A DNA stretch of 64,000 bases from Variovorax gossypii (lineage in GTDB: Bacteria > Pseudomonadota > Gammaproteobacteria > Burkholderiales > Burkholderiaceae_C). Within the stretch, counting starts at the first letter, position 1, and each line of letters begins with the position of its first letter. Positions 36,101-43,641 of this stretch are shown here, piece by piece. The notes beneath the pieces are model-generated. The model was not told the DNA's origin. It was given only the letters and a program-made list of their open reading frames with translations, and did no database searches. Position numbers and translations under genes: made by a program. Location: contig NZ_RXOE01000002.1 of NCBI RefSeq assembly GCF_003965815.1, forward strand, positions 434,001-498,000, in the 5' to 3' direction.

Positions 36101-37906
36101 CTGCGCGTGGGCTTCCGCGCGATGCCGATGCGCAGCAGCCGCATGCCGCCGTGGGGCGAGGGCATGGACCACGACCCCTGCGACTGGATGTGGCCCACCA
36201 GCCGCTGGGAGCCCGGCCGCATCTACCGCGACCGCTACGGCCTGCGGCCGCCGCGCGCGGGGCTGCTGGAAAGCGACGTGCTGCAGCTCGAGGTGAGCGT
36301 GCGCGGCGATCTTCCCGGCCTGCCGCCTCCGCGCCGCCTGCCGTTCTGGTGCGGCCTGCGCGTACCGGAGCTGCCCGTGCCCCTGCCCGAACGTCCCGCG
36401 CCCGTGCTCTCGGCCGACCGGCCCGGCGCGGCTGCGCACCCTGCGCCCGTGTGGACCGCCGAGGAGGTGCAGCGGGCCACCGGCGGGCGCTGGCTGGTCG
36501 AGCCGCCGGCGGGCTGGTACGCCAACTCGGTGGTGCGCGGCCCGGTGCACATGGGCGTGCTGCCGCAGCCGTCTCTTTTCGTCGCTTCCGACTACCGCAC
36601 GCTGGCCGTTCACGAGAGCTACAGCAAGCCGGGCTCCGACAACTGGGACCGCCATCTCGAGCTGCCCCGCCTGCAGTTCACGCTGGCCGGCGCCGTCGTG
36701 GCCCGCACGGTGGAGGGGCTCGATCCGGCCTTTCCGCTGCTGCAGGCCGACGATCCGATCCGCGCCATGCTCGCCATGGGCGAGGCCGCGCGGGCGCGCT
36801 TCAAGGGCCTGGTGGTCGGCGTGACCGGCACGGTGGGCAAGTCGTCCACCATCGCTATGTTGCGCGACCTGCTGCCGGAGCGCGCGCGCGTTCACACCAC
36901 CGTCTACAACTACAACTCGCGCGTCGGCGTGCCGGCCACGCTGGCGAACCTCGGGCCCGACGTGGACGTGTGCATCCTCGAAATGGCGCAGAGCGGCCTG
37001 TGGATGGACCGGGGCCCCATCTCGCTGATGGCCCGGCCGCATGTGGCCATCCTCACGGAGGTGGGGCTCTCGCAGACGCGGCAGGCACCGACGCTGGAGC
37101 TCACGGCTCAATACAAGTCGCGCATCTTTCTCGGGCTGGAGCCCGGCGGCGTGGCGATCGTGCCCGACCACATTCCCTGCCTGCGCCAGGTGGTGGAGGC
37201 GGCCGCGCGCACGGCGGGCGCGATCTGGGTGGTGGGCAGCGGGCCCGACGCCAACGTGCGCATGCTCGACGCCCGGCCCGAGCCCGGCGGCGGCTGCCGT
37301 GTGCGCGTTGCCGTGCCGGGGCGAACGCACGAGTACCTGTTCCCGGTCGAGAGCGCGGGGCTGGTGCGCAATTCGGTGCTCGCCTTCGCGGCGCTGCTGG
37401 CCATGGGCTTCGACGGCGAGGCCGCCTGCGCGCGCATGCCGCATGTGCGCCTGCCGGCCTCGGTGATGCAGGTGCGCGCGCTGCGCACGCTGGGCGGCGT
37501 GCAGGCCACGCTGATCGACGACAGCTGGAACGCGGAGGTCATGTCGATGCGCAACGCCATGGAGTTCGTGCGCACCTGGCAGCGTGCCGATGCCGGCCCG
37601 GTGCTGCGCAAGATCGGCGTGCTGGGGCGCATCGTCAATCTCGACAAGGACGCCGAGGCCATGCACCGCGGCCTGGCCGAGCCGCTGCTGGCCTCGGGCA
37701 TCCAGCACCTCGTGACGCACGGCGCCGAGATGCGCTGGCTGCGCGAGGAAATGCCCGCCGAGCTGCTCGGCCCGCACTTCGACGATGCCGTGCAGCTCGC
37801 CAACTACCTCGGCACCTTCCTGCGCGACGGCGACCTCGTACTGGTGAAGGGCGACCGCGACCGTTCCGACTTCGGCAGCATCCCCGGGCTGCTGCAGCGG
37901 CTATGA
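33167..37906 (+). CDS. Giant toroid-CapA-Mur ligase fusion protein, candidate polyamide/capsule synthase
   Basis: A 1579-residue protein without signal peptide or clear membrane segment. Residues 1-180 are of unknown fold. About 180-560 has helical hairpins with aromatic and acidic motifs (FHYGWFPCFDRTIPTYNTLR, GSEIKLGGNAVCLLALVKY) resembling an alpha/alpha-toroid of the glycosidase/epimerase type. About 568-840 is a CapA/PgsA-like metallophosphatase-type domain (VAWGGDVNLARR, LRIVNLECVV, MVATANNHSGDYG, VHWGAN, GTSAHVLQGIEIHRGRPILH). About 880-1010 is beta-rich and unassigned. About 1060-1579 is a Mur ligase with P-loop GVTGTVGKSST (Gly1218, Lys1225), ILEMAQSG and IDDSWNAEVMSMRNA. In poly-gamma-glutamate systems CapA and the CapB Mur-ligase are separate proteins. 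This fusion could make or attach an amide-linked polymer; the substrate is unknown. Its stop overlaps the next start. Confidence 0.85.
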   Translation: MNQDQKNPLADLLNRARQALADPAGVLPATAPVTGEAGCVVFFAIGESGSRARVASGRGGDIEAAWRAAADAVTTQARRAAQPPQRLRAEVVDKVVPMSWGELKARLAQTKRNYFNEGIAFDTRFEFALLAQEMHGSAILYNGDVDHAEPNAGNLRLHTKRRFGRELDFPADDAAPVWCFTTRAVYVDAKGAWPVTAEGQAAGFRELREWNAQQVHALIDDAGNYLAEQVKPTGEFHYGWFPCFDRTIPTYNTLRHASSTYAMLEAWELTRNDALKAAIDRSLAFLTGTLIRPANLPDGTRAAYLLDIGSEIKLGGNAVCLLALVKYTELTGDERYLPLLEQLALGIRHMQDPESGSFVHVLNAPALDVKDRFRVIYYDGEAAFGLMRLYGLTRDERWLAVVEKAFEHFIAAEHWRAHDHWLSYCVNELTRYRPEVRYYRFGLQNVSGYLDFVLERITTFPTLLELMMAARDMVLRLEVDPELRPLLEGLDRDRFDRALEYRARYLANGHFWPELAMFFRNPARIAGSFFIKHHSFRVRIDDVEHYLSGYVAYHRMLKENEGRAAGTGTVAWGGDVNLARRQHYRLKELGGAHRMLGDIAALREADLRIVNLECVVATVGEQGVDKGEAGPYYYRARPEMLAVLTEAGIGMVATANNHSGDYGPEALMEQQALLQVAGIAHAGTGRTPEAALRPAFRRAGGVRVALFSLDATQPSFAATAERAGAAWLPLDDPSAWTATLAPRIEAARREADVVLVAVHWGANLETEPTQAEIAVGHAIVDAGADAVLGTSAHVLQGIEIHRGRPILHDAGDLLFDSVRNDFGDSGVFTLALSPRGVEEVTFTPIGVGFGFSRQLEGDEAQALGERFAAQCRALGTEMVPLPGGRCVARLSPPDRQAFQAGTTDAAAPAQQPAPVIAALSAPRPEWLVDAVPDDARIAPLQIGPLRLVGLRCTPKQIVGRRLLWVESFWSVDEPVAADLRVGFRAMPMRSSRMPPWGEGMDHDPCDWMWPTSRWEPGRIYRDRYGLRPPRAGLLESDVLQLEVSVRGDLPGLPPPRRLPFWCGLRVPELPVPLPERPAPVLSADRPGAAAHPAPVWTAEEVQRATGGRWLVEPPAGWYANSVVRGPVHMGVLPQPSLFVASDYRTLAVHESYSKPGSDNWDRHLELPRLQFTLAGAVVARTVEGLDPAFPLLQADDPIRAMLAMGEAARARFKGLVVGVTGTVGKSSTIAMLRDLLPERARVHTTVYNYNSRVGVPATLANLGPDVDVCILEMAQSGLWMDRGPISLMARPHVAILTEVGLSQTRQAPTLELTAQYKSRIFLGLEPGGVAIVPDHIPCLRQVVEAAARTAGAIWVVGSGPDANVRMLDARPEPGGGCRVRVAVPGRTHEYLFPVESAGLVRNSVLAFAALLAMGFDGEAACARMPHVRLPASVMQVRALRTLGGVQATLIDDSWNAEVMSMRNAMEFVRTWQRADAGPVLRKIGVLGRIVNLDKDAEAMHRGLAEPLLASGIQHLVTHGAEMRWLREEMPAELLGPHFDDAVQLANYLGTFLRDGDLVLVKGDRDRSDFGSIPGLLQRL

Positions 37907-38844
37907 CGACGCCGGCCTTCCTTCGCCGTTGCGCGCGCGGCGCGCTCGTTCTGCTCGCGCTGGCGCAGGCGGCCTGCGCGCAGCGCACGGGGCCGGACGT
38001 GCCCCGCCTCTTCGCCGCCGGAAACGACGAGGTGCTGTACTGGAACCAGCCCGCCGACCGCAGCCGCTGCCCCGACCGCAACGGCTTCCTGTGGGTGCAG
38101 GCCGTCGAGGGACCGTCCTGCATCCGCTATTTCGCGAGCGACGACATCGACGGCGCACGCATCGCCATCGTGCAGTTCTCGGGCGACCGCGACGGCGTGA
38201 TGGACCAGGCGCCCACGCGCATTCCCGAGAACACCGACGAGCTGCGCACGCTCGACGCGCAGCGCAGCCGCGACCGCGCGGGCGTGCCGTGGATCTTCAT
38301 GGCACGGCCCGGCACCTACGGCTCGTCGGGCGACCACCGCAAGCGCCGCCAGCTGGTGGAGTTCCACGCGCTCGATGCCGCGCTCGACGCGCTCATGCAG
38401 CGCCACCGGCTGCAGCGCATCGTGATCGTCGGCCACAGCGGCGGCGCCACCGCGGGCGCCGCGCTGCTCACGATGGGGCGCACGCGCGTGGCCTGCGCGG
38501 TGCTCACTTCGGGTGCCTACGGCCTGCTGGAGCGCGCGCGCATGCTGGGCCGCTCGAAGGACGGCCGCACCGACACCACCGGCAGCACGCAGTTCTACGA
38601 CCCGCTCGACCACGTGGGCGGCATCGCGCGCGATCCGTCGCGGCGCATCGTGCTGATCGGCAACCGCGAGGACCGCAACACGCCCTTCGTGCTGCAGGAG
38701 CGCTTTGCCGACGCGGTGACGAAAGCCGGCCACCGCATCGAGCTGCGCACCCATGCGGCCGAGCCGCCCGACTTTCACGACCTTAAGGACCGCATCGCGC
38801 TGCGCACCGCCTCGCAGTGCGCGCGCGAGGCGCTGTTTCCCTGA
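37903..38844 (+). CDS. Exported alpha/beta hydrolase coupled to the CapA-Mur fusion
   Basis: A 313-residue protein with an N-terminal signal (residues 1-25, LVLLALAQAACAQ). The Cys25 environment is only a partial lipobox, so lipid attachment is uncertain. The hydrolase core includes IVIVGHSGGATAGAALL (nucleophile elbow GHSGG) and RIVLIGNREDRNTPF, typical of the acid-bearing loop. The catalytic His could be in HDLKDR near the C-terminus. ATG 37903 overlaps the stop of the fusion gene (ATGA), so the product is made with it. It could trim, release or remodel the polymer made by the fusion; this is inference from position. Confidence 0.78.
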   Translation: MTTPAFLRRCARGALVLLALAQAACAQRTGPDVPRLFAAGNDEVLYWNQPADRSRCPDRNGFLWVQAVEGPSCIRYFASDDIDGARIAIVQFSGDRDGVMDQAPTRIPENTDELRTLDAQRSRDRAGVPWIFMARPGTYGSSGDHRKRRQLVEFHALDAALDALMQRHRLQRIVIVGHSGGATAGAALLTMGRTRVACAVLTSGAYGLLERARMLGRSKDGRTDTTGSTQFYDPLDHVGGIARDPSRRIVLIGNREDRNTPFVLQERFADAVTKAGHRIELRTHAAEPPDFHDLKDRIALRTASQCAREALFP

Positions 38845-38858
38845 ACCGCAGGAGACAC

Positions 38859-39950
38859 ATGAGCATCAGCAACGTCAACAGCATCACCTCGCGCGAGTTC
38901 GGCCGCATGCCCGACGGCCGCGCGGTCACCGAATACACGCTCGACAACGGCCGGGGCCTGAGCCTGAGTGCCATCAACCTCGGCGGCATCGTCACCGCGC
39001 TGCGCGTGCCCGATCGTCATTGGCGCAGCGCGAACATCGTGCTGGGACTGCCCACGCTGGCCGACTATCTCGGGCCGCATCCGCACCTGGGCACCATCGT
39101 CGGGCGATACGCCAACCGCATCGCGGGCGGGCGCTTCACGCTCGACGGAAAGGCGTACCAGCTGGGGCTGAACAACGGCCCGAACTCGCTGCACGGCGGA
39201 GCGACGGGTTTCGGCAAGCGCTACTGGGAGATCGCGCCGGTGCCGGCTCGGCAAGCCGGCGACGACGCCATCGCCATCGAACTGAGCTACACCAGCGCCG
39301 ACGGGGAAGAGGGCTACCCGGGAGAGGTACGGCTGGTGGTGCGCTACACGCTGGGCACGAAGGCGAACACATGGCGCATCGACTACAGCGCCACCGCCGA
39401 CAAACCCACGGTGCTGAACCTGAGCCATCACGACTACTTCAACCTCGCGGGCAGCGGTTCGGTGATGGACCACCGGCTGACCCTCGCCGCAAGCCGCTAC
39501 TGCCCGGTGGACGCGACGCTGATCCCGCTGGGCATCGCCGAGGTGGCGGGCACACCCTTCGACTTTCGCGCGGCGACGCGCATCGGCGAGCGCATCCGCG
39601 AAGGCCACGAGCAGCTGCTGCGCGCGCACGGCTACGACCACAACTGGGTGCTCGACCGCGATCCGGCGCAGCAGGGGCTGGCGCTCGCGGCGCGGCTGGA
39701 GCACGAGGCCTCGGGCCGCGTGATGGAAGTGCACACCAGCGAGCCGGGCGTGCAGTTCTATTCGGGCAACTTCCTCGACGGCAGCCTGCTGGGCAGCGCG
39801 GGCGCGAGCCTGCGGCAGGGCGACGGGCTGTGCCTGGAGACGCAGCACTTCCCCGATTCGCCGAACCGGCCGGACTTTCCTTCAACAGTGCTGCGGCCGT
39901 CCGGGGTTTTCCGCAGCGCGACCGAGCATCGCTTCGGCATCGCCGGCTGA
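38859..39950 (+). CDS. galM: Aldose 1-epimerase (mutarotase)
   Basis: A 363-residue galactose-mutarotase family enzyme interconverting alpha and beta anomers of aldoses. IVGRYANRIAGGRF, NGPNSLHGGATGFGKRYWE, LNLSHHDYFNLAGSGS (catalytic His) and VQFYSGNFLDGSL are standard motifs, and LCLETQHFPDSPN holds the catalytic Glu. CAGGAG upstream of ATG 38859 fixes the start. It opens the sugar-catabolism region, where it would supply the anomer oxidised by the sugar dehydrogenase at 42846. Its last 69 bases overlap, tail to tail, a Crp/Fnr gene. Confidence 0.92.
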   Translation: MSISNVNSITSREFGRMPDGRAVTEYTLDNGRGLSLSAINLGGIVTALRVPDRHWRSANIVLGLPTLADYLGPHPHLGTIVGRYANRIAGGRFTLDGKAYQLGLNNGPNSLHGGATGFGKRYWEIAPVPARQAGDDAIAIELSYTSADGEEGYPGEVRLVVRYTLGTKANTWRIDYSATADKPTVLNLSHHDYFNLAGSGSVMDHRLTLAASRYCPVDATLIPLGIAEVAGTPFDFRAATRIGERIREGHEQLLRAHGYDHNWVLDRDPAQQGLALAARLEHEASGRVMEVHTSEPGVQFYSGNFLDGSLLGSAGASLRQGDGLCLETQHFPDSPNRPDFPSTVLRPSGVFRSATEHRFGIAG

Positions 39951-40619
39951 GTCTTCCGGCAGGGTGCCGAAGTCGGTCGCCGCGAATTCTGGCGACACGT
40001 GCACGGCCTCGCCGTCGCGCCGCAGCAGGCCGCGGCTTTCCATGTCGCGCATCGTCTTGTTGACCACCTCGCGAGAGAGGCCCGAGTACGAGGCGATCAG
40101 CGACTGCGAGATCCGCTTGTCATAGCCGCCCGCGGGAGCCGGCGCCAGCTCCGTGAGCTGGTAGAGCACGCGGCGCACCAGGTCTTCGGAGGGCAGCGTC
40201 GTCACGCGCCGCATCTGGCCGCGCAGCATGCTCATGCGCTTCATGGCCAGGCCCAGCAGCGCCATCGCGACGGCGGGATGCCTCACGCACAGCTCGCGCA
40301 TTGCGCGGATGGGCACGAGATACACCGACGAAGGCAGCGCCGCCACCAGCGCCTGGGACGAGGTGTAGCGGTCTTCCCGGATCGACAGGTCGAAGAAGAA
40401 ATCGTCCCGGCGGATGAACTCGCTCGTGAACTCCGCGTCGGGGTCGCGCCCCGGCGCGGCCACCCGCAGCAGGCCGCTGGCCACGCAGTAGATGCTGTCC
40501 GTGGGCTCGTCGATGCGCAGCACGGTCTGGTTGCGCTTGAAGTAGCGAAGCTGGCTCTGGCGGGCGAGCGCCTCCCGCTCCGCCGCCGGCAGGCCGGCTG
40601 TCAGGGGATGCAGATACAT
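39882..40619 (-). CDS. Crp/Fnr-family transcriptional regulator
   Basis: A 245-residue regulator with a cyclic-nucleotide-binding-like N-terminal domain (LRYFKRNQTVLRIDEPTDSI, FFFDLSIREDRY) and a C-terminal HTH_Crp domain (RISQSLIASYSGLSREVVNK, near 170-190). There are no N-terminal cysteines for an iron-sulfur cluster. The last 23 codons (EDSAGDAEAMLGRAAENPG...) lie opposite the 3' end of galM and form a tail beyond the normal family end. The start at 40619 gives MYLHPLTAGLPAAE, a usual beginning. Function in the cluster is not evident; it might respond to carbon or redox state. Confidence 0.85.
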   Translation of the reverse strand: MYLHPLTAGLPAAEREALARQSQLRYFKRNQTVLRIDEPTDSIYCVASGLLRVAAPGRDPDAEFTSEFIRRDDFFFDLSIREDRYTSSQALVAALPSSVYLVPIRAMRELCVRHPAVAMALLGLAMKRMSMLRGQMRRVTTLPSEDLVRRVLYQLTELAPAPAGGYDKRISQSLIASYSGLSREVVNKTMRDMESRGLLRRDGEAVHVSPEFAATDFGTLPEDSAGDAEAMLGRAAENPGRPQHC

Positions 40620-40720
40620 GCCGCGGATGATTCGCGAAGGCGCCCCGCCCGTCTTCTCAATGCGCGCAGGCGCCCTGATTTATTGGTACTTCTGTTTTCG
40701 AAAGTACGGCGCCGCAGGCG

Positions 40721-41686
40721 TCACCCGCCCTGCGCCGCCGCCGCCCGCGCGTCGCGCGGCGTCATGGCGTAGGCCGCGCGGAACACCCGGTAGAAGGTGG
40801 CGATGCTGTCGAAGCCGCAGAGATAGGCGATGTCGGTGACGGAGCGCTCCGGCGCCTCGGCCAGCATCCTGGAGGCGTCGGCGAGCCGCATGGACGTGAG
40901 CGTGCGCGCGAAGGACAGCCCCGTGGGCTCGAACAGCACGTGCACCTGGCGCAGCGAGATGCCCAGTTCGCGGGCGACCCTGGCCGGCGAAAGCTCGGGC
41001 AGCCGCAGGTCGCGCGCCAGGATCTCGCGCGCCGCATGCAGGAAGCCCGAGCGCAGCGCGGCGCGGCTTTCCGGCAGGCCCGGTGCCAGGCGCCCGCGCG
41101 CCAGCAGCGCCAGCCGGGCGGCGTGGGCGACTTCGGTCTCGGCGCCAGGAATGTCCGCCGGGTGCTGCGTGAGCGCCTGGAACTGCGCCATCAGCGGCCG
41201 CAGGAAGGGCGCGGCGCGGTCCAGGGGTTCGGCGAACAGGTCGTCGGCCCGCGCGCCGAGCAGCAGCTCGGGCGTCAGCGGGATCCGCATCATGCGGAAG
41301 TCGAAGCCGTCGGTGCGCACCGGCGTGCCGGCGTAGGGCAGGTCGGAGTGATTGACGACGAGGTCGCCCTCGCGTATCTGCAGGCCGGAAGCCCGGTCGG
41401 TGTTCATCAGCCCCGGCCCGCGCACCTGCAGGCCGATGCACAGGCTCTGGCTGGCGACCCGCGCGATGTCGGCGCGGGTGCGGCTGATCTGATAGGACGA
41501 GGCGCTCATGTTCGAGACAGTCGCGCCGCCAACCGGAACGGCGTGGAAGCGGCCCTGGAAATCGGGCCGGCGCTCGCGCGGCAGTTCGATCGTGACGCCG
41601 AACATGTGCCGCCCGCGAACCTCGCACCAGTGGTCGAAGCGGTCCCGCGGGTGGATGTCGTCGGTCGAGAAGTTCAGCATGGCCAT
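40721..41686 (-). CDS. AraC-family transcriptional regulator
   Basis: A 321-residue protein from ATG 41686. The N-terminal part (FSTDDIHPRDRFDHWCEVRG) is the FeaR-like AraC_binding_2 region, and the C-terminal double helix-turn-helix is about residues 220-315 (LSPARVARELGISLRQVHVL, SVTDIAYLCGFDSIATFYRV, FRAAYAMTPRDAR). Starts at 41725 and 41680 are also in frame; none has a convincing Shine-Dalgarno. It is encoded just downstream of the lactonase on the same strand, with 82 bases between, yet its N-terminal domain type is more common in regulators of aromatic or amine catabolism, so involvement in sugar use is uncertain. Confidence 0.85.
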   Translation of the reverse strand: MAMLNFSTDDIHPRDRFDHWCEVRGRHMFGVTIELPRERRPDFQGRFHAVPVGGATVSNMSASSYQISRTRADIARVASQSLCIGLQVRGPGLMNTDRASGLQIREGDLVVNHSDLPYAGTPVRTDGFDFRMMRIPLTPELLLGARADDLFAEPLDRAAPFLRPLMAQFQALTQHPADIPGAETEVAHAARLALLARGRLAPGLPESRAALRSGFLHAAREILARDLRLPELSPARVARELGISLRQVHVLFEPTGLSFARTLTSMRLADASRMLAEAPERSVTDIAYLCGFDSIATFYRVFRAAYAMTPRDARAAAAQGG

Positions 41687-41768
41687 CGGCGTCGGAAAGT
41701 CCGAATGTCCGACAACTGCGCGCATCCTGCGCGCTTGCGGGCGCTACGTCCCTCGACGGCCGTGGGAT

Positions 41769-42710
41769 TTAGCCCGCGAACAGCGCCGCCGGCACGCCGG
41801 GGCTGTCGATGCGCACCCTGAAGAGCCCTCCGGCCAGCGGCTCGGCGGCCTGCTGCTCGGGCGTGAGGCTGTTGCGGGCGGTCGTGATGTAGAGCGTGCG
41901 CAGGTCGGCGTCGCCGAAGGCGCAGTCGGTGACGTGGCTCGCGGGTATGGCGATGCGGCACAACTCGGCCGCGCTCACCGGGTCGTGGCAGGTGACGCAG
42001 GAGCCGCCCCAGTGCGCGATCCAGAGCCGGCCGGCGGCGTCGGTGGTCATGCCGTCCGGCAGTCCGTCGGGCTTGGGGAAGCGATGCCATACGCGGCGGT
42101 TCGACACGGTGCCGGCTTCCATGTCGAAGTCGTAGGCATACAGGTTGTCGAGCACCGTGTTGTTGAAATACATGGTGCGGCCGTCGGCCGACCAGGTCGG
42201 GCCGTTGGTCACCTCGAAGCCGTCGTCGTGCTTCGTGCAGCGGCCGTCGGCGTCGTAGCGGTAGAGCGCGCCGGTGGGCGCCTTGCAGTCGAAGTCCATG
42301 CTGCCGGCCCAGAAGCGGCCGCGGGCATCGCACTTGCCGTCGTTGAAGCGGTTGCCGGTGCGCTCGGGCTCGGGCTGGTGCAGGTAGCGCGGCTTCGCTT
42401 CGTTGCCGGGCGCGGTGGTGTCGAACAGCGCGAAGCCGCGGCGCAGCGTGATGAAGAGGCCCGGTGCCGAGGCGCGCTCGGCGATGGCGGTGATCTCCTC
42501 GTCGAAGGTCCAGGTGCGCTGCGCGCCGGTGGCGGGGTCGTAGCGGAAGAGGCGCGGCGTGAGGATGTCGATCCAGTACAGCGCCTGCTCGCGCTGCGAC
42601 CACAACGTGCCTTCGCCGAGGTTGGCGCCGGCGGGCCAGATGCATTCGGCTTCGCCGATGACGGCAGGGGAGGAGAGGGGAGAGGGAACGGGGCTTGTCT
42701 CTTTGCTCAT
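41769..42710 (-). CDS. SMP-30/gluconolactonase family lactonase (probable L-arabinolactonase)
   Basis: A 313-residue six-bladed beta-propeller of the SMP-30 family. Metal-binding positions are visible as Glu in GANLGEGTLW, Asn in FEVTNGPTW and Asp in DGLPDGMTTDAAGRLWIAHW, with FNDGKCDARGRFWAGSMDF as family core. It should hydrolyse an aldonolactone to the aldonate in the cytoplasm, the second step after the SDR dehydrogenase, which is encoded divergently 135 bases away. The low-complexity N-terminus SKETSPVPSPLSSP is encoded by a GGGAGAG-rich stretch similar to the REP-like repeat at 53832. The promoter region holds LysR-type sites. Confidence 0.9.
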   Translation of the reverse strand: MSKETSPVPSPLSSPAVIGEAECIWPAGANLGEGTLWSQREQALYWIDILTPRLFRYDPATGAQRTWTFDEEITAIAERASAPGLFITLRRGFALFDTTAPGNEAKPRYLHQPEPERTGNRFNDGKCDARGRFWAGSMDFDCKAPTGALYRYDADGRCTKHDDGFEVTNGPTWSADGRTMYFNNTVLDNLYAYDFDMEAGTVSNRRVWHRFPKPDGLPDGMTTDAAGRLWIAHWGGSCVTCHDPVSAAELCRIAIPASHVTDCAFGDADLRTLYITTARNSLTPEQQAAEPLAGGLFRVRIDSPGVPAALFAG

Positions 42711-42752
42711 TGGTCTTGTTTCCTGTTCGTGTCTTCTTGACGCGGCGGATCG

Positions 42753-42812
42753 TATCAAGGCATATTGATAACGGAAATTAAAAATCCATGCATTGATCGA
42801 TATGCATATTGC
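42753..42812. promoter_or_regulatory. LysR-type sites between lactonase and SDR dehydrogenase genes
   Basis: Two elements are visible. TATCAA-GGCATA-TTGATA (42753-42770) is a perfect 6-bp dyad with six-base spacer. GATCGATATGCATATTGC (42795-42812) matches a sequence at the LysR/ALDH promoter (44651-44668) at 16 of 18 positions. Both include GCATATTG. The shared sequence in two divergent promoters of one pathway is best explained as the operator of the GbpR-like LysR. Confidence 0.68.
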
Positions 42813-42845
42813 AATGTCAGATGCAGGGCACTCCGGAGACTTTTC

Positions 42846-43619
42846 TTGAATTCCCCCCAGCTTTCCATCCATCCCAGCCTGGCGGGCCGCACGGTGTTCG
42901 TCACTGGCGGCGGCAGCGGCATCGGCGCGGCCATCGTGTCCGCCTTCGCGACCCAGGGCGCGCGCGTGGCCTTCGTCGACATCGCCGAGGGCGCCAGCGC
43001 GGCACTCGCACGGCAGATCGAAGAGGCCGGCCATGCGGCGCCGTGGTGGCGCGCCTGCGACGTGCGCGACATCGCCTCGCTGCAGAAGGCCATTGCCGAT
43101 GCCGCCGCCGAACTCGGCGACTTCGCGGTGCTGGTCAACAACGTGGCCAGCGACGACCGCCACACGCTCGAATCGGTCACGCCCGACTACTACGACAACC
43201 GCATGGCCATCAACGAGCGGCCCGCGCTCTTCGCGATCCAGTCGGTGGTGCCGGGCATGAAGCGACTGGGCTTCGGCTCGGTGGTCAACCTGGGCTCCAC
43301 GGGCTGGCAGACCAAGGGCTCGGGCTATCCCTGCTACGCGATCGCCAAGTCGTCGGTGAACGGCCTCACGCGCGGGCTCGCGGTGGAACTGGGCCGCGAC
43401 CGCATCCGCATCAACACCGTTTCTCCCGGCTGGGTGATGACCGAGCGGCAGGTCAAGCTCTGGCTCGACGATGAGGGCGAGCAGGCGCTCAAGCGCAACC
43501 AGTGCCTGCCCGACAAGCTGATGCCGGAAGACATCGCGCGCATGGTGCTGTTCCTGGCGTCGGACGACGCGAAGATGTGCACCGCGCAGGAGTTCACCGT
43601 CGACGCCGGCTGGACCTGA
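42846..43619 (+). CDS. SDR-family sugar 1-dehydrogenase (probable L-arabinose/D-galactose dehydrogenase)
   Basis: A 257-residue short-chain dehydrogenase. TGGGSGIG (20-27) binds the nucleotide; NNVASDD replaces NNAG; Ser in VVNLGSTGW, Tyr164 and Lys168 in YPCYAIAKSS form the catalytic set. SDRs of this kind oxidise L-arabinose or D-galactose to the lactone. The start is TTG 42846, set by GGAG (42835-42838) seven bases upstream; an open frame reaches ATG 42765 but would run through the operator sites. Divergent from the lactonase that takes the next step. Confidence 0.88.
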   Translation: MNSPQLSIHPSLAGRTVFVTGGGSGIGAAIVSAFATQGARVAFVDIAEGASAALARQIEEAGHAAPWWRACDVRDIASLQKAIADAAAELGDFAVLVNNVASDDRHTLESVTPDYYDNRMAINERPALFAIQSVVPGMKRLGFGSVVNLGSTGWQTKGSGYPCYAIAKSSVNGLTRGLAVELGRDRIRINTVSPGWVMTERQVKLWLDDEGEQALKRNQCLPDKLMPEDIARMVLFLASDDAKMCTAQEFTVDAGWT

Positions 43620-43641
43620 CCAGGTCCGCGGATCGATCCGG

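Noticed and set aside
33083..37777. Minus-strand open frame of about 1560 codons opposite the CapA-Mur fusion
   Set aside because: It is a high-GC shadow: His/Arg/Gln/Val-rich composition, no family motifs, and no ribosome-binding site, while the plus strand shows clear domains.
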